NCBI RefSeq assembly: GCF_001424165.1 | Contig: NZ_LMOJ01000028.1 | Location: forward strand, 1-64,000 | From: Massilia sp. Leaf139 | Lineage (GTDB): Bacteria; Pseudomonadota; Gammaproteobacteria; Burkholderiales; Burkholderiaceae_D | Length of the DNA: 64,000 nucleotides | Direction of reading: 5' to 3' | Part shown: piece by piece, positions 54,851 through 63,365 of the stretch | Layout of the letters: every line of letters begins with the position of its first letter | Position numbering within the stretch: position 1 is the stretch's first letter | Notes under the pieces: generated by a model | What the model was told of the DNA's origin: nothing | Databases searched by the model: none | What the model saw: only the letters and a program-made list of their open reading frames with translations | Made by a program: the position numbers and the translations under genes

Positions 54851-55012
54851 GTCGAATTACTGGGTTGTCGTGTTACGAACGCTAAGCTTCCGTCCTACCC
54901 AGGACAGTCGCGCCGGAATTCAATCCATTCGCCCAGTGCTGGAAACACAAGGTAAGTATATTTTCCAATGAGCAGCATTTCGGCGCATTTGTTTTAAGTT
55001 GTGCGCATTCGT

Positions 55013-55018
55013 TATACT
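55013..55018 (+). promoter_or_regulatory. -10 box before the REC-PAS-GGDEF-EAL gene
   Basis: TATACT with TTGTTT 18 bases upstream (54989-54994). Transcription would begin near 55025, which rules out the upstream start of the open frame at 55001 and favours ATG 55082 or 55130. The 54851-55081 gap is AT-rich and holds nothing else I can support. Confidence 0.55.
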
Positions 55019-55081
55019 TTTAGTCGCCAAAAGCGCGCCAGACTGGTAGATTCATGCTACCTCCCGACGTGTTTTTCCAGA

Positions 55082-57319
55082 ATGATCAATCCCGTAGCCT
55101 GGTTACCGCTCTCTCCCGACAATGCGTTCATGCCGTTTATGGACGCTTTCAATACGCAAGCGTATCACCCGCGGCTGCTGGTCGTCGACGACGATCCGCG
55201 TTCACGCGCTTCCCTTCGTGAGCTGCTGAAAGACAGCGTCATGGAGCTGGCGACGGCACAAAACGGCAAGGACGCGCTGGCACAGTTATCTACCGGACGT
55301 TTCGATCTCGTGTTATTGGATTTGTGCCTGCCTGACGTGGGAGGACACACGATCATGGACTTCATCAGCCGCGAGGCGATCGACGTCGATGTCGTCGTCA
55401 TCAGCGGCCGGGTCGAGATCGACGCAGCCATCGGTGCCTTGAAGCGCGGGGCCTTCGACTACATCAGGAAACCGTACGGTCTCGAAGAACTGACCACAAC
55501 CGTACGAAATGCGCTGGAACAGCGCCGCTTGCGGCAGGCGAACCGGCACATCGCGCTCGAACTCGAACATTCCGAGCGCATGTACCGCTATCTGGTCGAT
55601 GCTTCGCCCGACATTATCTATACCCTCGATCGCGAAGGGAGATTCACCTTCATCAACGACCGTGTCAGCCGGCTGCTGGGCTTCCAGCGCGATCAGCTGA
55701 TCGGCCAGCATTATGGGGAATTGGTGCTCGAAGACGATCTGGAGCTGGCGAACCATGCCTTCAACGAACGCCGAAGCGACGGGCGCGCATCGCGCAATGT
55801 CGAGCTGCGCCTGAAGCGTTCGGCCGATGTCCGGCATCCCGCCAGTCGCGCAAACGATCCCATGACGATTTCCCTGAACGCGTCGGGCATGTATCTGCAA
55901 AGCGGTTCTTCCGAGCGGCCCGGATTCGTGGGTACCTATGGCGTCGTGCGCGACATCACCGATAAGAAACGTGCCGAGTCGGTGATTTCCTACCAGGCCT
56001 ATCATGACATCCTGACCGATTTACCTAACCGCAGCCTGTTCCAGGATCGTCTGGGCATGGCCCTGATCCAGGCGAAGCGCAATAAAACCGAGCTTGCCGT
56101 CATGTTCATCGACCTGGATCGCTTCAAGCTGGTGAACGACACACTGGGCCACCACAAGGGCGACGCGCTGCTGCAACAGGTAGCGCGCCGCCTCAAGCGC
56201 TGCCTGAGGCAAGGCGATACCCTGGCGCGCCAGGGGGGCGACGAGTTCACGGTGGTGCTTCCCGATTTGCATCGCCATGAAGATGCGCGTGTGGTCGCCG
56301 CCAAGTTCATCGACAGCCTCGAACAGCCATTCGATCTCGATGGACATACGGCCCATATCTCGGCGTCGATCGGTATTGCCGTTTATCCCGACCACGGCGA
56401 GACGCTCGACGAACTGCTCCGCAACGCGGATACCGCGATGTACCAGGTAAAGGGCGAGGGAAAGAATGGCTTCGCCTTTTTCGATCAGTCGTCGCGCGAG
56501 ATGCTCGATCGACGCACGGTACTGGGGCATGGGCTGCGCCAGGCCCTTGCCCTGAACGAGCTGGAAATGTATTACCAGCCGCAAGTCGATACCAGCACCA
56601 ATCGCCTTGTCGGCGCGGAGGCGCTCATCCGATGGAATCACCCGACACGCGGCCTCATCCTGCCCGGCGAATTTCTGCCCTATGCCGAAGAAAACGATTT
56701 GATACCGGCGCTGTCGGAATGGATGATCGATGCTTTGTGCCGGGACATGCCGCGGTGGAGCCGTGTCGACGACACCCTGAAGCTATCGCTGAATCTGTCG
56801 CCGCGCTACCTCGATCGCGGCAAGATCTACGACAAGCTGCGTAGCGCCATGTCGGATCACGACATTTCGCCCGATCGGCTCGAAGTGGAAATCACCGAAA
56901 ATATCTGCATCAGCAACCCGCAACATGCGATCGAGCAGCTGGAGCGCCTGGGGCAACTCGGCGTCTCCGTCGCCATCGACGACTTCGGCATCGGCTATTC
57001 GTCGCTGGCCTACCTGCATCGCTTCCCCGTCGATACGATCAAGGTCGACCAGTCGTTCATCAAGGCGATCGAGGACGAAGACACGCCCTATCCCGTCGTC
57101 CTCGCCATCATCTCGATCGCGCGTGGACTGGGCCTGCACCTGATCGCGGAGGGTGTCGAAAGCGAGGTGCAGGTGCGTTACCTGCGCGCGCACGGCTGCA
57201 CCGTCATGCAGGGCTTCCTGTTTCATCGCCCGATGCCGATCGACGAATTCATCGCAACGATCGATCGAAAAGCGCAGCAGCACGCGGAACCGGTACCAGG
57301 CAAGCCGATGATGAACTGA
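55082..57319 (+). CDS. REC-PAS-GGDEF-EAL signalling protein
   Basis: A 745-residue cytoplasmic protein. A receiver domain (about 31-145) has the phospho-acceptor Asp80 in LVLLDLCLPD and the KPYG switch lysine. A PAS domain follows (about 165-290), then a GGDEF domain with the intact motif in ARQGGDEFTVV (about 384-388) and an EAL domain with intact GAEALIRW (about 510). Both c-di-GMP synthesis and breakdown are therefore possible. No kinase gene overlaps it; the multi-PAS hybrid kinase is convergent downstream. ATG 55130 is an alternative start. Confidence 0.92.
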   Translation: MINPVAWLPLSPDNAFMPFMDAFNTQAYHPRLLVVDDDPRSRASLRELLKDSVMELATAQNGKDALAQLSTGRFDLVLLDLCLPDVGGHTIMDFISREAIDVDVVVISGRVEIDAAIGALKRGAFDYIRKPYGLEELTTTVRNALEQRRLRQANRHIALELEHSERMYRYLVDASPDIIYTLDREGRFTFINDRVSRLLGFQRDQLIGQHYGELVLEDDLELANHAFNERRSDGRASRNVELRLKRSADVRHPASRANDPMTISLNASGMYLQSGSSERPGFVGTYGVVRDITDKKRAESVISYQAYHDILTDLPNRSLFQDRLGMALIQAKRNKTELAVMFIDLDRFKLVNDTLGHHKGDALLQQVARRLKRCLRQGDTLARQGGDEFTVVLPDLHRHEDARVVAAKFIDSLEQPFDLDGHTAHISASIGIAVYPDHGETLDELLRNADTAMYQVKGEGKNGFAFFDQSSREMLDRRTVLGHGLRQALALNELEMYYQPQVDTSTNRLVGAEALIRWNHPTRGLILPGEFLPYAEENDLIPALSEWMIDALCRDMPRWSRVDDTLKLSLNLSPRYLDRGKIYDKLRSAMSDHDISPDRLEVEITENICISNPQHAIEQLERLGQLGVSVAIDDFGIGYSSLAYLHRFPVDTIKVDQSFIKAIEDEDTPYPVVLAIISIARGLGLHLIAEGVESEVQVRYLRAHGCTVMQGFLFHRPMPIDEFIATIDRKAQQHAEPVPGKPMMN

Positions 57320-57350
57320 ACAGGAAACGGAGAGGCGATCCCTCGCTCAG

Positions 57351-60107
57351 TCAATTGGGCGGGCGCGCTTCAATCAGGGCACGAACCCGGCCGGAAAACT
57401 CGGTTATCGCGAATGGCTTCGTCATCACTTCCATGCCCGGATCCAGGCGACCATTACCGACGGCGGCCGTATCGGCATAGCCTGTAATGAACAAGACTTT
57501 CAGGCTGGGGCGCTTGATGCGCGCGGCGTCGGCGACTTGACGGCCGTTCAGTCCGCCCGGCAGTCCCACATCCGTGATCAGCAAGTCGACGCGCGCATCC
57601 GAATGCAGCACCTGCAGGCCCGCAGAACCATTCTGTGCGGTGAGCACGCGGTAGCCGGCTTCGCGCAGCACCTCTTCGATAATCTCGCGCAACGCATCTT
57701 CGTCCTCGATCAGGAGCACGGTCTCACCTTGCCCGGATTCCGCAGACAATACCTCACGGGCTTCCTGCTCCTGAAGCGCTCCCGCATAACACGGAAGATA
57801 CAGCCACATCGTGGTGCCGCGTCCCGGCACCGAAGACACGCGGACATGCCCCTCGGATTGGCGCACGAAACCATAGACCATGGACAGACCCAGGCCTGTG
57901 CCTTCACCCAGCGGCTTCGTAGTGAAGAAGGGGTCGAAGATACGCGTGACCAGCTCCGGGGCCATGCCGCTCCCGGTATCGGTCACGCGGAGCGAGACGT
58001 ACTGCCCTGGCCTGATCGCCTTCTCCTTCGCGGCAGACTCGTCGATCCATTGGTTGATCGTTGCGAGCGTCAGTTTCCCTCCCGCCGGCAGCATGGCATC
58101 CCTCGCGTTGATGCACAGGTTCAACACGGCGTTCTCGAGCTGGGAGGGATCGACCTTGGTCAGGCGAAGATCGGGTGCCTGGTCGATCTCAAGGTCGATC
58201 AAGGGGCCGACCGAGTAGCTGATCAGGTTCGCCATCCCATTGATGAGGGCATTCATGTCGGTAGGTTTGGGGTCGAGCGTCTGCCTGCGCGAAAAGGCGA
58301 GCAGCCGCTGCGTCAACGAAGCGGCACGCCGTACCGAAGACTCTCCCAAATCGATGTAACGCTCGAGCGCACTGTATTGTCCGCGTTGCAGCTTCAATTT
58401 GAGTACCTGCAATGCGCCGCTGATCGAGGCCAGCAGGTTATTGAAGTCGTGCGCCAGGCCGCCGGTCAGCTGGCCGACCGCCTCCATTTTCTGCGACTGG
58501 CGCAGCGCATCCTGTGCCTGCTTGAGTTCCGCCTCGCGCGCCTTGTTGACGCTGAGGTCGCGTCCGACCGCGACGAAATTCTGCCCGTCGAGTTCCGGCG
58601 TGACAGTCCATTCGATATGCTTCCAGCCGCCTTCCTGCGTGGCGATACGGTTTTCAAACCGCGCGGGCTGCTGGGTCTCGGCCATATGTCCGATCGCCTC
58701 CAGCGTCGACGGCATGTCGTCCGGATGCATGAAGCTGGCGTAAGGACGCATGAGCAGCTCACTCTCGCTCCATCCCAGTACCTGTGTCCAGGCAGGACTC
58801 ACGGCGGACATCGTTCCTTCGAAGTTAGCGCGAGCGAGCATGTCCTGCGAGAGATTCCACAGGCGTTCGCGCTCGGCGGCACGCATGGCCATTTCGGCCG
58901 CGCGTTCCTTTTCGGCCGTGATGTCGCGGCCAGTGGCATAGGTCATGTTGCCAGCCCGAGCAGCGGCCCAGGAGATCCAGCGGATCGATCCGTCCTTGTG
59001 CCGGTACCGGTTCTCGACCGTTGTCTGATCGCCCGAGGCCGCCGCTTCGTATGCGGCGACCGTCGGGGCGTGGTCGTCCGTGAGGACGAAGTCGTTCACA
59101 TGGCGGCCGATGAGCTCGTCGGCAGCGTAGCCAAGCAGCGTAGTCCAGGCTTGGTTCACGCGCCGCAGGTAACCTTCGAAATCGATGACAAGCATGAGCG
59201 CGGGCGAGGTATCCCACATGCGGTCGCGTTCAGCCGTTCGTTCGACGACCTGGCTTTCCAGTGTCTCGTTCAGTTCCCGCAGCCTTCGCTCTGCATGCTT
59301 GCGCGCGCTGACGTCCTGGAACAGGATCGCTACTTGGCGCCTGGTCGCGGGTTCGATACGCGAGCATGCCACCTGCAGGTGGCGATCGGTTGCTTCGAGC
59401 GCGCGTTCGAACCGGACTGGCTCGCCCGTATCGAGAACGCGTCGAAAGATGGCCACCCATGCATCCGCCTCGCTTTGTGTGAGCTTTTCCCGGCCTGTCT
59501 TGCCGACAATGTCTGCAATGCCGGCATGGCGCATGTACGCCTGGTTCGCTTCCAGGTGCAGGTAATCGGAAAGAGGGCCATGGGGACCGTCGATAAACTC
59601 GACGATGCAGAATCCGTCATCGATGGAGTTGAACAGGTTGCGATAGCGCGCTTCGCTTTCGCTCAGCTTGTCTTCGACTTGCCGCTTATCCGTGATATCG
59701 ATCGACACCCCGGCCATTGACAGTGGCACCCCGTCATCCGAAAAAAGCGTCTTCCCGCGAATGGCAATCCAGCGAACCTGTCCGGCTGGCGTCACGACCC
59801 GATACTCGATGTCGTAGTCCGCTCCGGAAGTCACACTGCGCTCGACGGCCTCGGCCATGCGCGCACTGTCGTCGGGATGAACCGCAGCACGTAGCTCTTC
59901 ATAGCTGAAGGGCGCATTCGGGTCGCGCCCGAAATTCAGCCGGCAGATGTCCGAAGTCGCCAATGCATACGTCGCCAGATCCAGGCTCCAGGTGCCGAGA
60001 CGTCCGGCCTTCAGGGCGAAGGTCAGCCGGGCCTCGCTCGCACCCGCCGCCGCTTCGGCATCCGCGCGCCTCTCCTGACCGTCACCGTATTCCACCATAT
60101 CGTTCAC
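57351..60107 (-). CDS. Multi-PAS hybrid histidine kinase
   Basis: A 918-residue soluble hybrid kinase. Four to five PAS domains fill about residues 15-535, with PAC-like ends such as VSIDITDKR and GRDITAEKER. The dimerisation domain has the phospho-His about 553 in LTGGLAHDFNNLLASI, followed by an HATPase domain and a C-terminal receiver with Asp846 in LLITDVGLPGG. No membrane segment is present. Start is GTG 60107 (ATG 60098 is possible). It may relay input to the neighbouring c-di-GMP proteins; partners unknown. Confidence 0.92.
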   Translation of the reverse strand: MNDMVEYGDGQERRADAEAAAGASEARLTFALKAGRLGTWSLDLATYALATSDICRLNFGRDPNAPFSYEELRAAVHPDDSARMAEAVERSVTSGADYDIEYRVVTPAGQVRWIAIRGKTLFSDDGVPLSMAGVSIDITDKRQVEDKLSESEARYRNLFNSIDDGFCIVEFIDGPHGPLSDYLHLEANQAYMRHAGIADIVGKTGREKLTQSEADAWVAIFRRVLDTGEPVRFERALEATDRHLQVACSRIEPATRRQVAILFQDVSARKHAERRLRELNETLESQVVERTAERDRMWDTSPALMLVIDFEGYLRRVNQAWTTLLGYAADELIGRHVNDFVLTDDHAPTVAAYEAAASGDQTTVENRYRHKDGSIRWISWAAARAGNMTYATGRDITAEKERAAEMAMRAAERERLWNLSQDMLARANFEGTMSAVSPAWTQVLGWSESELLMRPYASFMHPDDMPSTLEAIGHMAETQQPARFENRIATQEGGWKHIEWTVTPELDGQNFVAVGRDLSVNKAREAELKQAQDALRQSQKMEAVGQLTGGLAHDFNNLLASISGALQVLKLKLQRGQYSALERYIDLGESSVRRAASLTQRLLAFSRRQTLDPKPTDMNALINGMANLISYSVGPLIDLEIDQAPDLRLTKVDPSQLENAVLNLCINARDAMLPAGGKLTLATINQWIDESAAKEKAIRPGQYVSLRVTDTGSGMAPELVTRIFDPFFTTKPLGEGTGLGLSMVYGFVRQSEGHVRVSSVPGRGTTMWLYLPCYAGALQEQEAREVLSAESGQGETVLLIEDEDALREIIEEVLREAGYRVLTAQNGSAGLQVLHSDARVDLLITDVGLPGGLNGRQVADAARIKRPSLKVLFITGYADTAAVGNGRLDPGMEVMTKPFAITEFSGRVRALIEARPPN

Positions 60108-60223
60108 AATCCTGTTCCCCTACCTTCGTCCGGGCGCTACCAATGGTACAGCCAGATTCCCGCCCCGAACATTTTCACAACATGGCCCGACAGTAGCCGC
60201 CTGCAGCGCATCCACACGGCGCC

Positions 60224-61426
60224 TCAGGCATACGACCGTAACCCCTCCACCCCCGCCACCACCGTCCCGCGCACACCATTCCTCCCCCCGCGCTTGACCG
60301 CATACAGCGCGTCGTCCGCCGCCCCGATCAGCGCCTCGAAGCGCGCCGGCGGGTGCGGGTGCAGCGCGGGCACCGAGGCGACGCCGAAGCTGGCCGTGGC
60401 GCGGACGGTCTGGCCGCCGACGGGCGTCGCGGCCTCCGCGAAGGTCGCGCGAATGCGCTCGGCCAGTGCCTGCGCGCCGGCCAGGTCGGTCTGCGGCAGC
60501 ACGATCAGGAATTCCTCGCCGCCGTAGCGAACCACCGTGTCGACCGCGTCGCGCACCATCGATTGCAGCAGGCCTGCGAATGCGCCCAGCACCTGGTCGC
60601 CGGCAGCGTGGCCGTGGGTGTCGTTGATGCGCTTGAAATGGTCGATGTCGCACAGGATCACCGACAGCGCGCTGCCGTAGCGGCCGGCGCGCGCCAGTTC
60701 TGCGTCCAGCAGGCCACTTTGCAGGATGCGGCGGTTGTGGCAGCCCGTCAGCGGGTCGCGGTCGGCCAGCTCCTGCAGCAGCATGGCGGAGCGGAACTGC
60801 TCGCGCTGGACGAGGTGGAAGCGGCGCGCCGCGATGCACCCCAGACTGTTGCCCAGGATGAGCAGCAAGACCAGCGCCACCAGATCGTCCATGCGCAGCG
60901 AGCCCTGGATCACGAGCATGGCCCCGAAGGCCACGCTGGCGCCGATGCCGATGGCTACCGCATAGACGAAGCGGTTGGGGAAGATGACGTAGACCGCCAT
61001 CAGGATCAGCGCCAGCGACATCAGGTTCCAGGCCATGGCCGCGGGCTGGTACCAGCACAGCACCGGGAATACGGCCAGGCCGGCCACCAGCGCGGCGCAG
61101 GTGGCGCGGATCGAGACCGGCACCGAGTCCGGATGGCGGGCGATGGCGAGATAGGCGCCGACGGCCACCAGCGCAACGATGACACGCAGGCCGATCATGG
61201 CCCATGCGGTGGGCGTGCTGCCCAGGGTCGCGAGGTCGGTGAGGCCGAAGACGACGTAAAAGGCGGCCGAGATCAGCAGGCTAGTTTTCAGCTGGGCGTT
61301 ACGTTCGGGCAGGCAGTAACGCAAGAAGCGCTCTTCGAAGGCGCGGTCGGCGAACTCGGCGCGGTGGCGGTCGATGGCCAGGGAGGACGTGGACAGGTGT
61401 TGAGGCAGCACAGCGGCTTTCAGCAA
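60224..61426 (-). CDS. Membrane-bound diguanylate cyclase
   Basis: A 400-residue protein with an N-terminal membrane sensor of six hydrophobic segments (about 40-215) and a C-terminal GGDEF domain with RYGGEEFLIVLPQ (motif about 301-305), a GGEEF variant that is normally active. An RxxD inhibitory site is not obvious upstream. It makes c-di-GMP. The start is TTG 61426. It is co-directional with the acyl ligase, 150 bases downstream of that gene, and could share a promoter with it. Confidence 0.9.
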   Translation of the reverse strand: MLKAAVLPQHLSTSSLAIDRHRAEFADRAFEERFLRYCLPERNAQLKTSLLISAAFYVVFGLTDLATLGSTPTAWAMIGLRVIVALVAVGAYLAIARHPDSVPVSIRATCAALVAGLAVFPVLCWYQPAAMAWNLMSLALILMAVYVIFPNRFVYAVAIGIGASVAFGAMLVIQGSLRMDDLVALVLLLILGNSLGCIAARRFHLVQREQFRSAMLLQELADRDPLTGCHNRRILQSGLLDAELARAGRYGSALSVILCDIDHFKRINDTHGHAAGDQVLGAFAGLLQSMVRDAVDTVVRYGGEEFLIVLPQTDLAGAQALAERIRATFAEAATPVGGQTVRATASFGVASVPALHPHPPARFEALIGAADDALYAVKRGGRNGVRGTVVAGVEGLRSYA

Positions 61427-61578
61427 TGAACTTCATCAGGCATTCATACGCGCTCGGGCGCGCTTTCTTGCCGAACAGAATCAACCAACATTCTAACGCA
61501 AGCCGCTACTAAAATTGTCATTCTGAAATTGATTATTTCGCATCGCAGCATTGTGCTCCGTGCGCTCGTGGTCTGCCT

Positions 61579-62811
61579 TCACTCCCAGGCATCGATGATC
61601 CAGTCCGCCGCCTTCCCGCCCGGCTGGCGCGGCAGCGTCGGGCCGAAGGAATAGGCCGCCGGCCGCTCGGGCGGCGCCAGGCGTTCGGCAATCCAGCCGT
61701 CCAGCGCCGCGCGCAGCGCCGCTGGCGCCACACCCTCGGCGGGCACCACGAAGGCTTTCAGACGCGTCCCTTCGTCGAGCCGCATCGGCCGCACGACGCA
61801 TTCGCGCACGCCGGGATGCATGGCCAGCACCTCGGCGACATAGGCCGGATGGACGTTGACGCCGCCGACCTGCACCGCTTGGTCGATGCGTCCGGTCGGC
61901 ACGAAGCGACCGTCGTCCAGCCATTCGAGTCGATCCTGCAACGGGAAGCGGGTCGCTGCGCCGGCGGATGTGCGCTCGATCGTATGCTCGGCCTCGCCGC
62001 GGCGCCAGTACGGCAGCAGCCGGTAGGCCTCGCCCGCCGCCCAGCGCCAGCCGACGCCGGCCGTCTCCGAGCTGCCGTAGACCTGCAGCAGGCGCAGGCC
62101 GTCCGCCGCCAGCGCCAGCGCCGTGGCGTCCGGACAAGGCGCGCCCGAGCTGACGCCGATCACGTCCTGCGGGAAGCGCGGCCCCAGCGCCGCCACCTGC
62201 CCCCAGAAGTCGGGATGGGCCACCACCAGGTCACCCGCGCCGAGCAGGCCGGCCAGGGCCGCGGGCGACGTGCCGCGCAATTCCAGCACCGGCAGCGGCG
62301 CCGCGCCGGACTGCGGCAGCAGCACGGTGAACAGGAAGCCGTAGATGTGATGCGCCGGCACGGCAGAGAACACGCGGCGGCGTCCGGGCGTCAGCTCGGC
62401 CAGCGCGTCGACCTCCTCCCACAGGCGCGCCAGCGGATGGGCGCAGCGCTTGGGCGCACCAGAACTCCCGGAGGTGCGGAAGGTCAGCAGGCTGTCGTCG
62501 ATCGCCAGGCTGGCCCGCGCCGCGCCGATCCAGTCGCCGAGCCGGGGTTGGGCCAGCAGCGCGTCTTCCCTGCCCGCGCGGGCAAAGCAGAGCAGGTCGG
62601 CCAGGCTGGTGGCAGCGCCCATCAGATCCAGCGAGTCGGCGCCGAAGTCGGCCACCAGGTCGGCGTCGAACGGCCAGGCGGACGGCGGCGCCAGCGCCCG
62701 GCCCGGCCGTGCGGCCGTCAATTCCGCGGCCACCAAATCGCGCACGACGCGCGCCAAAGCCGGGCCGTGCTGCCACCATTGCGGATGCCGAGGCTGATCC
62801 ATTGTTTTCAT
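61579..62811 (-). CDS. AMP-forming acyl ligase with N-terminal acyl-carrier-like domain (candidate p-coumarate ligase)
   Basis: A 410-residue protein. Residues about 18-100 look like an acyl carrier protein: LVADFGADSLDLMGAA places a phosphopantetheine-type Ser at residue 60. Residues about 105-410 are a compact ANL adenylation domain with TSGSSGAPK, YGSSETAG, TGRIDQAVQVGGVNVHP and a C-terminal Lys in PRQPGGKAADW. Photoactive yellow protein needs p-coumarate activated by a ligase (pCL) often encoded beside it; here this gene is divergent from the PYP gene. Substrate is inferred from context. Confidence 0.8.
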   Translation of the reverse strand: MKTMDQPRHPQWWQHGPALARVVRDLVAAELTAARPGRALAPPSAWPFDADLVADFGADSLDLMGAATSLADLLCFARAGREDALLAQPRLGDWIGAARASLAIDDSLLTFRTSGSSGAPKRCAHPLARLWEEVDALAELTPGRRRVFSAVPAHHIYGFLFTVLLPQSGAAPLPVLELRGTSPAALAGLLGAGDLVVAHPDFWGQVAALGPRFPQDVIGVSSGAPCPDATALALAADGLRLLQVYGSSETAGVGWRWAAGEAYRLLPYWRRGEAEHTIERTSAGAATRFPLQDRLEWLDDGRFVPTGRIDQAVQVGGVNVHPAYVAEVLAMHPGVRECVVRPMRLDEGTRLKAFVVPAEGVAPAALRAALDGWIAERLAPPERPAAYSFGPTLPRQPGGKAADWIIDAWE

Positions 62812-62900
62812 TTCGCTAAATTAAGGCTGGCGATGGTGCGGCCGGCGCTTTATTCTGTCAACAGCCCGCGATTTATTGTGACTACCGGTGGCGCGCACGA

Positions 62901-62929
62901 TTGACACTTGCGCTGGCACATGCCAACAT
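62901..62929 (+). promoter_or_regulatory. Candidate promoter of the PYP gene
   Basis: A perfect TTGACA (62901-62906), 17 bases, then CAACAT (62924-62929). It lies about 50 bases before the PYP ATG in the divergent region (62812-62978), which must also hold the ligase promoter. The -10 match is weak, so an activator may be needed. Confidence 0.5.
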
Positions 62930-62978
62930 TTGTTTCTGTAAATCAACCAACTGACATCCGACAAGGCGGGAACCTCTA

Positions 62979-63365
62979 ATGATGAGTGAAACGATGACTT
63001 TCGATGCGCGCGGCCTGGCCGAAACCCTCGACGCAAGCAGCCAGGAACAGCTCGACACGCTCGATTACGGCGTGATCGGTTTCGACGCCGAATCCGTTGT
63101 CCAGCGCTATAACGCCTTCGAGTCGCAGGCCGCCGGCCTGTCGCCCCAGCGCGTGCTCGGCGAGCCGCTGTTCACCAATGTCGCGCCCTGCCTCAACAAT
63201 TTTCTGGTCGCACAGCGTTTCGAAGACGCCTTCGACGAGGGCAGCGAACTCGACGACACGATCGACTACGTCCTGACCCTGCGCATGCGTCCGGTCAAGG
63301 TCAAGCTGCGCCTGCTGGCAAGCGCCGGCAGCGCCATCCGCTACGTCCTGGTGCAGCGCCGGTGA
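62979..63365 (+). CDS. pyp: Photoactive yellow protein homologue
   Basis: A 128-residue single PAS-fold protein. Relative to Halorhodospira halophila PYP, the spacing is identical from the chromophore-contact Tyr to the chromophore Cys: Tyr44, Asn45, Glu48 and Cys71 match Tyr42, Asn43, Glu46 and Cys69, in RYNAFES and NVAPC. The loop with M-x-P-x-KVK (Met103) is also kept. Thr50 and Arg52 of the halophila protein are Ala and Leu here, so spectra and kinetics may differ. It binds p-coumarate by thioester and senses blue light in known members. GTGA overlap with the next gene. Confidence 0.88.
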   Translation: MMSETMTFDARGLAETLDASSQEQLDTLDYGVIGFDAESVVQRYNAFESQAAGLSPQRVLGEPLFTNVAPCLNNFLVAQRFEDAFDEGSELDDTIDYVLTLRMRPVKVKLRLLASAGSAIRYVLVQRR

